Positions 16,183 through 25,900 of a DNA stretch of 64,000 nt are shown here, in pieces. This DNA is from Bacteroidales bacterium UBA6851 (lineage in GTDB: Bacteria > Bacteroidota > Bacteroidia > Bacteroidales > UBA932): contig DKDJ01000009.1 in assembly GCA_002451795.1 (NCBI GenBank), forward strand, positions 62,001 through 126,000, in the 5' to 3' direction. A model generated the notes under the pieces. The model was not told the origin of the DNA, made no database searches, and worked only from the letters and a program-made list of their open reading frames with translations. A program made the translations under genes and the position numbers. The first letter of the stretch is position 1. Every line of letters starts with the position of its first letter.

Positions 16183-16221
16183 AGAGGTTAACCTTCATAA
16201 GAAAAGGTTAACCTCTTTATT
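16183..16221 (+). terminator. Terminator after the Ig-like lipoprotein gene
   Basis: AGAGGTTAACCTT and AAGGTTAACCTCT form a 13-base perfect stem with an 8-base loop, followed by TTATTTATTT. Confidence 0.85.
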
Positions 16222-16264
16222 TATTTAATGTGTTCTGCCAGTATATTTTGAAGAAGAAAGACAC

Positions 16265-16272
16265 TATATTTG
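16265..16272 (+). promoter_or_regulatory. -7 promoter box of malQ
   Basis: TATATTTG (TAnnTTTG) ends 19 bases before the malQ ATG. Confidence 0.65.
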
Positions 16273-16291
16273 CACTCTTAAAAATGACAAG

Positions 16292-18175
16292 ATGACGATA
16301 ACATTCAGCATAGAGTACAAGACTGTTTGGGGAGAGAGTCTGACACTTTTTCTTGGGGGAAATAAGTACCCGATGACTTGGGGAGATGGTGGGGTGTGGA
16401 GCGTGACCGTGAAAGACTGTAAGGCGGAGTATCTTAAGGATTATGAGTACTTGGTGATGCGTGATGGCTTAGTGTGGAGGACGGAGTGGACACATCATCA
16501 CTCGAAAAGTGCTAAAGAGATACAAGACAAGTGGATTGATTGTCCCATAGCGGGATGCCCGTTCCCTCGTGCGCATCAGGCTGCTATGTTTGATGCTGCT
16601 GGTTTTAGGGGTGCTGGGACGGTTGTACCGGTTTTTTCGCTCAGAAGCAATCTTGATTTCGGAATTGGAGAGTTTTTGGACTTGATTCCTATGGTTGATT
16701 GGGCTGCTTCCACTGGACAGTGTGTCATACAGATGCTACCGGTAAATGATACTACTCGCAGCGGAGGGTGGGAAGATTCATACCCGTATAGCCCGATATC
16801 GTCTTTTGCCTTACATCCATTATATATTAATCTTCAGAGAATTGGTGTTAAGGAGACGGATGAGTTCAGAAATGAACAGGCCGAACTGAATGCACTTCAG
16901 GAGGTGGATTATCCGAGAGTGTTTAGGGCGAAGATGAGATATATCAGAGGTGCTTTTCTTCTTGCTAAGGACAAGGATTTGAAGGCACGCCCATATCTGA
17001 AGTTTTCGCGCGACAATGAGTATTGGCTTGATGAGTATGCTGATTTTTGTGCGCATCGCGATGGTCTAGAACCTGATTTTTACCGTTGGGTGCAATGGCA
17101 TCTGGATAAGCAGTTCTCTGAAGTTGCCTCTTATGCTCGCTCCAAGGGCGTAGCACTTAAAGGAGACCTTCCGATAGGGATAAGCGCGGATAGCGCTGAT
17201 GCGTTTTGGCATCCGGAGTTGTTTAATCTTGACTCTACTGCAGGAGCACCACCAGACTATTTTAGCAGGGATGGCCAGAACTGGGGTTTCCCTACTTATA
17301 ATTGGGATGAAATGGCTAAGGATGACTATGCTTGGTGGAAGGCCCGCCTAAGGAAGATGTCTGAGTACTTCGATGCATATAGAATTGATCACATACTTGG
17401 TTTTTTCCGTATCTGGGAGATTCCTGTGGATAAGGGTAGTGGGCTGTATGGACATTTTAATCCGGCCTTGCCATATTCGGTCCAGGAAATAAAGGAAATG
17501 CATCTTCCGTTTGAAGGTCTTTTTCATGAGGATCCCCGCCATCCTGGAATGTACCAGCCTCTCATTACTCCACACTCCCAAAGCCTGCCACAATGGCAGC
17601 AGGAGGTGTTCGGGGCATTATATAATGATTTCTTTTATCATCGCCATGATGATTTCTGGAAACGTAATGCTGAGAAAAAACTGCCAGCGCTTTTATGTGC
17701 TTCTGGAATGCTTGCGTGCGGAGAAGACCTCGGAATGGTTCCAGCCTGTGTGCCTGACGTGATGAATCACGAAAAGATATTGTCCCTCAAGATGCGTGGT
17801 ATGCAAAATGAGGGATCATGGGATTATCTTAGTGTATGCGCTACATCAAGCCACGATATGGAGACCCTTAGGATGCAGTGCGACCATGACCCAGAGCCGT
17901 GGGAAGTACGCAATATGCTTTGGGAGTTCCTTTCTTCTCCTTCTATGCTTGCTATTTTCCCTATACAGGACTGGCTAGCGTTGGACAAATCCCTTCGTCG
18001 TGCGGACAGGAATGTGGAGAGAATCAATTATCCTGCTGACTGCCATAACAAATGGAAGTTCCGTCTGCATGTTAATGTGGAGGACTTGCTATCTGCCTCT
18101 TCTTTCTGTGCAGATGTTGAAGGGCTTGTTAAAGATAGTGGACGCTATCATATAGTCGGTTCTCCTGACTGCTGA
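16292..18175 (+). CDS. malQ: 4-alpha-glucanotransferase (CBM20-GH77)
   Basis: 627 residues. A single N-terminal starch-binding CBM20-like domain covers about 1-90 (SIEYKTVWGESLTLFLGG). The GH77 catalytic domain starts near 105 with GTVVPVFSLRSNLDFGIGEF. The nucleophile aspartate is in FDAYRIDHILGFFRIWEIP, the acid/base glutamate in CGEDLGMVPACV and a third aspartate in ATSSHDMETLR. The enzyme moves maltooligosaccharide units between glucans. Bacteroides homologues of the DPE2 type are near 890 residues with two CBM20 copies; this one has only one. It is monocistronic, with its own promoter and terminator. Confidence 0.93.
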   Translation: MTITFSIEYKTVWGESLTLFLGGNKYPMTWGDGGVWSVTVKDCKAEYLKDYEYLVMRDGLVWRTEWTHHHSKSAKEIQDKWIDCPIAGCPFPRAHQAAMFDAAGFRGAGTVVPVFSLRSNLDFGIGEFLDLIPMVDWAASTGQCVIQMLPVNDTTRSGGWEDSYPYSPISSFALHPLYINLQRIGVKETDEFRNEQAELNALQEVDYPRVFRAKMRYIRGAFLLAKDKDLKARPYLKFSRDNEYWLDEYADFCAHRDGLEPDFYRWVQWHLDKQFSEVASYARSKGVALKGDLPIGISADSADAFWHPELFNLDSTAGAPPDYFSRDGQNWGFPTYNWDEMAKDDYAWWKARLRKMSEYFDAYRIDHILGFFRIWEIPVDKGSGLYGHFNPALPYSVQEIKEMHLPFEGLFHEDPRHPGMYQPLITPHSQSLPQWQQEVFGALYNDFFYHRHDDFWKRNAEKKLPALLCASGMLACGEDLGMVPACVPDVMNHEKILSLKMRGMQNEGSWDYLSVCATSSHDMETLRMQCDHDPEPWEVRNMLWEFLSSPSMLAIFPIQDWLALDKSLRRADRNVERINYPADCHNKWKFRLHVNVEDLLSASSFCADVEGLVKDSGRYHIVGSPDC

Positions 18176-18195
18176 CGTTTGACTTTATAAAATGT

Positions 18196-18232
18196 AAGAC
18201 CGCAAAATTCATCTGAACTTTGCGGTCTTTTC
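18196..18232 (+). terminator. Terminator after malQ
   Basis: AAGACCGCAAA and TTTGCGGTCTT form an 11-base perfect stem with a 12-base loop and a TTTTC tail, between convergent malQ and floA. Confidence 0.88.
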
Positions 18233-18290
18233 ATGTGTCTTGATTTCAGCCACCTTGGTCACTTCAATGTCAGCCAGATGGGTGAAATGC

Positions 18291-19235
18291 TTATTTCGCT
18301 ATTTTCTCGCGCATATCGGTATCTGCCTGAATGTTCTTCATTCTGTAATAGTCCATGATACCGAGATTTCCATTGCGGAAAGCCTCTGCCATTGCCATAG
18401 GTACTTGCGCTTCTGCTTCAATAACCTTGGCTTTAGCTTCTTGTGCCTTGGCTTTCATCTCCTGTTCGAGGGCTACTGCCATAGCACGACGTTCCTCTGC
18501 TCTTGCTTGGGCGATATTCTTGTCAGCGTCAGCCTGATCCATCTGAAGAACAGCTCCGATGTTTTTACCTACATCGATGTCCGCAATATCGATGGAGAGA
18601 ATCTCGTATGCCGTACCTGCATCAAGACCCTTATTGAGTACGAGTTTGGAGATGCTATCCGGGTTCTCTAGTACTGACTTGTGGCTCTCGGAAGAACCAA
18701 TGCTGCTTACTATTCCTTCTCCGACACGTGCGAGGATAGTCTCTTCTCCGGCGCCTCCGACGAGTTGTTTGATATTGGCGCGTACGGTGACTCTTGCTTT
18801 GGCTATAAGCTGGATACCATCCTTAGCTACAGCAGTAACAGGTGGGGTATTGATGACTTTAGGATTTACGGACATTTGCACCGCTTCAAGAACATCGCGT
18901 CCTGCAAGGTCAATGGCTGATGCCATTTTGAAGTCAAGTGAAATATTGGCTTTATTGGCAGAGATGAGAGCCATTATCACTTTTGTGACGTTACCCTTGG
19001 CGAGGTAATGTGCTTCGAGTTCGTTGGCCTTCAGTGAAAGACCAGCCTTGGTACCAGTAATCATTCCCATGACAATGGTCTTGGGGTTTACTCCTCTCCA
19101 GCGCATCAGCAGAAGCTGGATGAGGGAGATGTGGACTCCTGAAAGGACGGCCTGAAACCACAATGCTACAGGGAAAAACCAAAGGAGGATGATAAGGGCA
19201 ATTACTAATATTGCCACAAGGATGATTGTTTCCAT
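18291..19235 (-). CDS. floA: Flotillin-like protein FloA
   Basis: 314 residues. An N-terminal hairpin or membrane segment (TIILVAILVIALIILLWFF, about 3-21) is followed by an SPFH-type region from near 40 (GVNPKTIVMGMITGTKAGL). A long charged helix rich in alanine, glutamate and lysine runs over about 235-290 (AQARAEERRAMAVALEQEMK). These are features of the YqfA/FloA group of membrane-microdomain scaffolds. The nfeD gene lies four bases upstream, the usual floA partner. Function in this phylum is inferred from the family. Confidence 0.92.
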   Translation of the reverse strand: METIILVAILVIALIILLWFFPVALWFQAVLSGVHISLIQLLLMRWRGVNPKTIVMGMITGTKAGLSLKANELEAHYLAKGNVTKVIMALISANKANISLDFKMASAIDLAGRDVLEAVQMSVNPKVINTPPVTAVAKDGIQLIAKARVTVRANIKQLVGGAGEETILARVGEGIVSSIGSSESHKSVLENPDSISKLVLNKGLDAGTAYEILSIDIADIDVGKNIGAVLQMDQADADKNIAQARAEERRAMAVALEQEMKAKAQEAKAKVIEAEAQVPMAMAEAFRNGNLGIMDYYRMKNIQADTDMREKIAK

Positions 19236-19239
19236 TATA

Positions 19240-19707
19240 TTATTTGTTAATAGGTTTTACAAGTGCTTGATTGTCAACGATGGCTATTACTGTAACCTCT
19301 GTCCCGGCATCAATCATCGAATTGTCAGAAGATTTAACTTCGCAAGTTATCTGTCCGAAGCATCCAGTGCCTATAGGTGCGAGTCTTGTCTTTGTGTATC
19401 CTATATCACCAGCTTTTAGCTTCTGCTGCTCTGTATTGACCTTGGAAGTTACTTCTGTGTCAAGTTCAAGTCTTTTCCATGTTCGGCTGCGAAGAATAAC
19501 AACTATCATTACTACGAGAGTAGCTAATACAGCGGCTGTCACCCACCAACCTTCAGTCTGACCTATAAACACGAAAGAGTACCAACATGCCGCGCCCAAT
19601 GAAATTAGACTTGCTATGCCGGCAACGCCCACTCCTGGGATAAGAAGCATTTCCACAAGCATAAAGATGATTCCTGCTAGAATTAGGCTTAATGTTATCC
19701 ACCACAT
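19240..19707 (-). CDS. NfeD-family membrane protein
   Basis: 155 residues. Three or four membrane segments (TLSLILAGIIFMLVEMLLIP, VAGIASLISLGAACWYSFVF, WVTAAVLATLVVMIVVILRS) are followed by a small beta-barrel NfeD C-terminal domain (about 95-155: GDIGYTKTRLAPIGTG and GTEVTVIAIVDNQALVKP). This short form, without the serine-protease part, is typical beside floA. It precedes floA by four bases on the same strand. A TATATTTG box on minus lies at 19731-19738. Confidence 0.88.
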   Translation of the reverse strand: MWWITLSLILAGIIFMLVEMLLIPGVGVAGIASLISLGAACWYSFVFIGQTEGWWVTAAVLATLVVMIVVILRSRTWKRLELDTEVTSKVNTEQQKLKAGDIGYTKTRLAPIGTGCFGQITCEVKSSDNSMIDAGTEVTVIAIVDNQALVKPINK

Positions 19708-19730
19708 AATTAGTTATTTTTAATGACTTA

Positions 19731-19738
19731 CAAATATA
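19731..19738 (-). promoter_or_regulatory. -7 promoter box of nfeD-floA
   Basis: On minus the sequence is TATATTTG, 23 bases before the nfeD ATG at 19707. Confidence 0.65.
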
Positions 19739-19779
19739 CAAAAAACTACGCCATTGTTTCTTTCTTTTGAGAAAAATAC

Positions 19780-19787
19780 TAACTTTG
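19780..19787 (+). promoter_or_regulatory. -7 promoter box of secDF
   Basis: TAACTTTG (TAnnTTTG) ends 37 bases before the secDF ATG, in the 117-base divergent gap shared with nfeD. Confidence 0.6.
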
Positions 19788-19824
19788 CACACTATTTTGG
19801 AATTATAATGTAAAAAACATATTT

Positions 19825-22800
19825 ATGCAAAACAAAGGTTTCATCAGAGTTGTGGCCATCTGCTTCGTTCTCGCTTGTATATGGCAGCTCTCTTTTACCC
19901 TGGTCAGCAGTATTTATGCCGGAAAGGCAGATAAGGCAGCAGACAGGGTGGTTGAGAGTGTGAAGGAGTCTGCCGCATACGCAAAGGTGCCGGATGTTGA
20001 CAAGGCATTCTATCTTGATTCCATTAGGAAGATAGAGTCTCGCCGATATACCGACTCTATCTCATCTAAAGTCATTTATTTCGGTAACACCTACAAACAG
20101 GTTCAGAGCAAGGAAATTAATCTTGGTCTTGACCTTAAAGGTGGTATGAACGTCATGCTGCAGGTGCAGCTCGAAGACCTTGTAAAGGCTCTTGCCGGTG
20201 ACAACCGAACTCCTGAATTTGAAAAAGCTGTCGCTCTCGCCAAGCAGCGTAGCGTCAGCTCGCAGTCAGACTTCATCACCCTTTTCGGTGATGCATGGAA
20301 GGAAGTAGGCGGCGGACAGAGACTTTCTACTATTTTCGGTACTATCGATATGGCTGGAAGAATCAATCCTGAGACTTCAGACGAGCAGGTTATTTCTGTT
20401 CTCAAGGAGGAGTCTGAGAGTGCGATTGCCAACTCATTCAACGTGCTCCGCAACCGTATTGACCGCTTTGGCGTGACACAGCCGTCTATCCAGAAACTTG
20501 GAAATACTGGCCGTATCCTTGTGGAACTTCCTGGTGTAAAGGAGCCTGAGCGTGTACGTAAGCTGCTTCAGGGTACAGCATCCCTTGAGTTCTGGACTAC
20601 ATACTATGCTTCTGAAATTGCTCCTTATCTTGAAGAGGCCAATGCTGTTCTTGCACAGAGTCTTGCAGCTGATACCCCGGAAAGTGAGGTTAAGGTTGAG
20701 GATGAGACTGCATCTGACGATATCGTATCTCAGGAACTGAAGGCACAGGGGAGCGCATCTGATGATGCTTCTGTGGAGGCATACAAGAAAGCAAATCCTC
20801 TCTTTGCCGTGCTTACCCCTACTGGATTCCGTGATAATGCATGTATCGGTTTTGCAGCTGCAGCAGATACCGCCCTTATCAACAAGTATCTTGCAAGGCC
20901 CGAGGTTGCTGCCGTATTCCCTTCTGAGTTCCGCGCTATGTGGACAGTTAAGTCCTCGGAGTTCGTACAGGATAGCAATGTCTTCGATCTCGTAGCTATC
21001 AAGGCCTCATCACGTGATGGCAAAGCCCCTCTTGATGGTGGTTACGTTACTGATGCACGCGTAGAGTATAATGACCGCCAGGGTGGTGAACCAAGTGTGT
21101 CCATGACCATGAACGCAGAAGGTGCCAACGTGTGGGCGCGTCTTACAAAGGAAAATGTTGGCCGTCAGATTGCCATTGTGCTTGATGGCACCGTTTATTC
21201 ATACCCTAATGTTCAAAATGAGATTAGTGGTGGTGTTTCTTCCATTACAGGTCATTTCTCCATTGAGGAGGCTACTGACCTTACCAATGTGCTCAAGTCA
21301 GGAAAGCTTCCTGCACCTGCAACTATCGTACAGGAGCAGGTTGTCGGTCCTTCTCTTGGTGCTGCGTCCATCCGCGCAGGTCTCATCTCATTCATCATAG
21401 CATTCCTCCTCGTCCTTGTATATATGATTTTCTTCTACAAGGGTGCTGGTGTGGCTGCCGACCTGGCACTTCTTACCAACGTAGTACTCCTCTTCGGTGT
21501 GCTTTCTGCATTCGGAGCGGTGCTTACTCTTCCTGGTATTGCTGGTCTTGTCCTTACATTAGGTATGGCGGTGGATGCCAACGTTATCATCTATGAGCGT
21601 GTCAAAGAGGAACTTAAAGCTGGAAAGGGCCTTGGAAAAGCCATTCATGACGGTTATAACAATGCCTACTCTGCCATTATCGACGGTCAGGTAACCACGC
21701 TCCTTACCGGTCTTGTTCTCTTCTTCTTTGGATCTGGCCCTATCAAGGGATTTGCTACTACTCTCATTATTGGTATCATCACTTCAGTGCTGACCTCTAT
21801 TTTCATTACTCGTATTATCTTTGACGATAGGGTTAACCGTGGTAAGAATATCAGTTTCGAGACAGCACTTACCAAGAATTTCCTTAAGAATACCAAGATT
21901 GACTTCATCGGTGGTCGTAAGTGGTCTTACATTATTTCAGGTGCCCTTATCCTCATCTCTTTGGGATCTATCTTCATCAAGGGATTTACTTATGGTGTTG
22001 ATTTCACTGGTGGACGTACATACGTTGTAAGATTTGATAAGCCTGTAACTGCTGAAGCTGTACGTGAGGCTACTGGTAAAGTATTTGATCTTGCTGCTGC
22101 AGAGCAGGGCCTTTCAGGTACATCTGTTGAGGTTAAACAGTTCGGTGGTGATAGTCAGATGAAGATTACCACATCGTTCAAGTATGAGGATGAAGGGGCT
22201 AGCGTAGATGCTGAAATCGAGGGTATGCTCTATGAGTCTCTCAAGGGCTTCTATGATGACGGACTTACTCTTGATGAGTTTGTTTCCACCCTTGATAACC
22301 CTAATGGTATCATATCTTCTGACAAGGTTGGAGCGTCAATAGCTAATGACATTAAGCGCAATGCGGTGATTTCTATCATTCTTGCCCTTATCGTAATATT
22401 TGCTTACATCGCTTTCCGATTCAAGGGCTGGACATGGGGTCTTGGTGGTGTTGTATCACTTGCTCATACATCTATCATCATCATCGGATTCTTCTCCCTG
22501 TTCAGCGGAATACTTCCATTCAACCTTGATGTGGATCAAACCTTTATTGCGGCTATCCTTACAATCATTGGTTACGCTATCAATGACAACGTGGTTATCT
22601 TCGACCGTATCCGTGAGAACCTCGGTCTTCATGTCAATGATGACTTTAAGGAAACCGTCAATAAGTCCCTTAACGCTACATTGACACGTACCGTGAATAC
22701 TTCTGTGTCAACACTCCTTCCTATGCTTGCAATTGCTATCTTTGGAGGTGAGTCTATCAGAGGTTTGTCAGTGGCCCTGTGTCTTGGTATCTGCATCGGA

Positions 22801-22899
22801 ACATACGCTTCCATCATGATTGGTACTCCTATTATGTTTGACGCAACATTGTCCCGTCGCAAGAAACTTGCAGCTAAAGAGACTGCTAAAAAGAAATAG
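19825..22899 (+). CDS. secDF: Fused protein translocase subunit SecDF
   Basis: 1024 residues joining SecD and SecF, the arrangement usual in Bacteroidota. One N-terminal membrane segment (VVAICFVLACIWQLSFTLV) is followed by the large P1 periplasmic region starting at INLGLDLKGGMNVMLQV. SecD membrane segments begin near 510 (AGLISFIIAFLLVLVYMIF) and include GMAVDANVIIYERVKEE. The SecF half begins near 690 with GKKWSY-like GGRKWSYIISGALILI and YGVDFTGGRTYVV, and includes GYAINDNVVIFDRIREN. SecDF uses the proton gradient to finish export through SecYEG. A hairpin terminator follows. Confidence 0.96.
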   Translation: MQNKGFIRVVAICFVLACIWQLSFTLVSSIYAGKADKAADRVVESVKESAAYAKVPDVDKAFYLDSIRKIESRRYTDSISSKVIYFGNTYKQVQSKEINLGLDLKGGMNVMLQVQLEDLVKALAGDNRTPEFEKAVALAKQRSVSSQSDFITLFGDAWKEVGGGQRLSTIFGTIDMAGRINPETSDEQVISVLKEESESAIANSFNVLRNRIDRFGVTQPSIQKLGNTGRILVELPGVKEPERVRKLLQGTASLEFWTTYYASEIAPYLEEANAVLAQSLAADTPESEVKVEDETASDDIVSQELKAQGSASDDASVEAYKKANPLFAVLTPTGFRDNACIGFAAAADTALINKYLARPEVAAVFPSEFRAMWTVKSSEFVQDSNVFDLVAIKASSRDGKAPLDGGYVTDARVEYNDRQGGEPSVSMTMNAEGANVWARLTKENVGRQIAIVLDGTVYSYPNVQNEISGGVSSITGHFSIEEATDLTNVLKSGKLPAPATIVQEQVVGPSLGAASIRAGLISFIIAFLLVLVYMIFFYKGAGVAADLALLTNVVLLFGVLSAFGAVLTLPGIAGLVLTLGMAVDANVIIYERVKEELKAGKGLGKAIHDGYNNAYSAIIDGQVTTLLTGLVLFFFGSGPIKGFATTLIIGIITSVLTSIFITRIIFDDRVNRGKNISFETALTKNFLKNTKIDFIGGRKWSYIISGALILISLGSIFIKGFTYGVDFTGGRTYVVRFDKPVTAEAVREATGKVFDLAAAEQGLSGTSVEVKQFGGDSQMKITTSFKYEDEGASVDAEIEGMLYESLKGFYDDGLTLDEFVSTLDNPNGIISSDKVGASIANDIKRNAVISIILALIVIFAYIAFRFKGWTWGLGGVVSLAHTSIIIIGFFSLFSGILPFNLDVDQTFIAAILTIIGYAINDNVVIFDRIRENLGLHVNDDFKETVNKSLNATLTRTVNTSVSTLLPMLAIAIFGGESIRGLSVALCLGICIGTYASIMIGTPIMFDATLSRRKKLAAKETAKKK

Positions 22900-22921
22900 T
22901 ATTTTTCTTTAATATAAAAAT

Positions 22922-22951
22922 ATACCCGGTCCGAAAAGGCCGGGTATTTTT
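22922..22951 (+). terminator. Terminator after secDF
   Basis: ATACCCGG pairs with CCGGGTAT around a small inner CC-GG stem, followed by TTTTTTA. It ends five bases before the dnaE -7 box. Confidence 0.88.
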
Positions 22952-22955
22952 TATG

Positions 22956-22963
22956 TATATTTG
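22956..22963 (+). promoter_or_regulatory. -7 promoter box of dnaE, very close to the start codon
   Basis: TATATTTG ends only eight bases before the dnaE ATG at 22972. With initiation about six or seven bases after the box, the transcript would have almost no leader. Confidence 0.6.
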
Positions 22964-22971
22964 CACTTACT

Positions 22972-25900
22972 ATGTCTTTCGTACATCTTCACGTCCATAC
23001 CCAATACTCAATCCTTGATGGCTTGAGTGATATCAAAAAACTCTTTGCAAGGGCTCAAGAGCTCGGAATGCCTGGCATTGCCATTACGGATCACGGTAAT
23101 ATGTATGGAGTTAAGGACTTTCATGATATTTCCGCGAAATTTCCTGATATCAAGCCAATTATCGGCTGTGAGGTTTATGTTACCAGACACTATGATCATA
23201 AACTGAAAGATAACGAGCATAAGAGATACTATCATCTTATTCTTTTGGCTAAGAATTATGAGGGATACAGGAATCTGATGAAGATTGTGTCTATTGGTCA
23301 TATCGAGGGTATGTACTATAAGCCGAGGGTGAGTCATGAGGTGATTGAAAAGTATCATGATAATCTTATCTGTTGTTCTGCTTGTCTGGCTGGCGAGATA
23401 CCACAGGGAATAGTGGCTGGAGACGAAAAGGCCGTAGACGAGGCTATACAATGGCACAAAAGGGTGTTTGGGGATGACTATTACCTGGAGGTAATGATGC
23501 ATAAGACCAGGGTCCCAGGGCTTCCTCTTGACCTCTACGAAACCCAAAAGGAGTATTGTGCGGAAATATTCAAGCTTGCTGAAAAACATGGCGTTAAGGT
23601 GGTCGCTACCAATGATGTCCATTTTGTTCGTAAAGAGGATGGCCCTGTGCATGACAGACTTATCTGTCTTACCACCAATGCCAACATTGATGACCCCAAC
23701 AGACTGCGTTATACGCAAGAGGAGTATCTGAAGAGCGAAGAGGAGATGGCGGAGATATTCCCAGACCATCCTGAAGTTCTCAGCAATACTATGGAAGTCT
23801 TCAACAAGGTGGAAAGGTATGAAATTAACCGTGGGCACGTTCTTCCTAAGTTTCAGATTGACAAGTCTTTCCTTGAGAATATAGATTATTATCTTGACAA
23901 GTACTCTGATATTATTGATAACGGTAAATATGAGATTCGTAAGGACCATGATGGTAATGTCATAGAAAAGAGTTATCGTGGTGACGAGTTCTGCAGGTCT
24001 GTAGCATTCTTGTGCCATCTTGCATATAAAGGTGCCAGGGATAGGTATGGAGATACATTGACGGAGGAGCAGCAGGAGCGCCTGCACTTCGAGCTAATGA
24101 CAATATCGTTCATGGGTTTCCCTGATTACTTTCTTATAGTTCAGGATTTTATTAACTGGGGACGCCGCAATGGTGTATCCATTGGCCCGGGACGAGGATC
24201 TGCGGCTGGCTCTTGCGTGGCATATTGTCTCGGAATTACCAATCTTGATCCAATTCGGTATGATTTGCTCTTCGAGCGATTCCTTAATCCGGAGAGAATC
24301 TCCATGCCTGATATAGATGTGGATTTTGATGATGAAGGAAGGTTTAGGGTAATTCAGTATGTTCAGGAGCATTACGGGGCCGATCATGTTTCTCATGTGG
24401 TCACTTTTGGAACTATGGCTGCAAAACTTGCAGTAAAGGACGTAGCTCGCATATCCAACCTCCCTATTCCCGAATCTAACCGTCTTACCAAGATGATTTT
24501 GGACCGGCCAGTAGTAGTAAAGGAGAATGGTGTTGACGTTGAGTATAAGCCAACGCTTGCCAATAGCGTAAAATTGGTACCTGAACTGAAGAATGAATAT
24601 GAGAATGGTGATCCGCTTGTCCGTGAGGTTCTGAAATATGCTCTCGCTCTTGAAGGGTGTATCCGTCAGACGGGAATTCATGCCTGTGCTATGATAATAG
24701 GTCGTGGTAACCTTACCGACTACATACCGATTTCTCTTGGCACTGATAAGGCTACTGGTCAGCAGGTATGGGTTAGCCAGTATGAGGGAACCAAGATTGA
24801 GGATGTAGGAATGCTCAAGATGGATTTTCTCGGGCTCAAGACTCTTTCCATCATAGATAGGTGCCTGGCGCTGGTCAAAAAGCGTTTCGGTGTGGAAATA
24901 GATATCGAGAAGATTCCGATAGACGACCCTGAGGTATTTGCTCTCTACTCAAGGGGAGACACCAAGAGTATATTCCAGTTTGAATCTGGAGGTATGAAGG
25001 AATGGCTTATCAAACTGCAGCCAGAGCGTTTTGAGGACCTTATTGCCATGAATGCGCTTTATCGTCCGGGCCCTATGGATTATATTCCTGATTTCGTAGC
25101 CGGTAAAAATGACCCTAGCAAGATTCATTATGACTTGCCGGCTATGGAGGAATACCTCAAGGAGACATACGGGGTAACAGTATATCAAGAGCAGGTGATG
25201 CTTCTCTCCCAGAAACTTGCTGGTTTCTCTAAAGGAAAGGCGGACAAACTCCGCAAGGCTATGGGAAAGAAGAAGAAAGATGTACTTGACTCTCTCAAAG
25301 ATTCTTTTATCAATGGCGCTGTTGCCAAAGGGCACCCTAAAGAAGTGCTTGAGAAAATATGGAAAGACTGGGAGGCTTTTGCCAAATATGCTTTTAATAA
25401 GTCACATGCCACTTGCTATGCGTGGGTGAGTTATCAGACAGCGTGGCTCAAGGCGCATTATCCGTCCGAGTTCCAGGCTTCCAACCTTACCCAGAACATC
25501 TCCAATATGGAGGAGATGAAAGAGATTATGGCAGACTGTCGTAAGGCTGGAATCAGTGTGCTCAGTCCAGATGTAAACGAGTCTGAAGCGCAGTTCTCTG
25601 TCAATTCCAAGGGCGATATCCGTTTTGGCTTAGGAGGACTTAAGGGATTTGGTGAGAATGTGGTTTCTGCTATCATAGCAGAAAGGGAGTCTTCTGGGGC
25701 GTATACTGATTTGTATGATTTTATCGAGAGAACTGGGGCTGTAGTTGGCCGTAAGCCGCTTGAAACTCTGGTTTGCTCCGGTGCATTGGACTCTTTTGGC
25801 CTTCGGAGGTGTCAGTTCTTCCTTCCTGGCAGGAGTGGTGACCTTTTTATAGATGAATTGGTGCGTTATGCCACACTTTTCCGTAATGACGTGATGGACA

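Noticed and set aside
16292..18175. malQ as a truncated pseudogene because it is shorter than Bacteroides MalQ
   Set aside because: All catalytic residues and the C-terminus are present, and it has its own promoter and terminator; only one CBM20 copy is missing.
23008..24087. Long minus-strand reading frame of 359 codons inside dnaE
   Set aside because: It is antisense to the conserved PHP region of DnaE, has no recognisable domain and no promoter; it is a shadow of codon usage.
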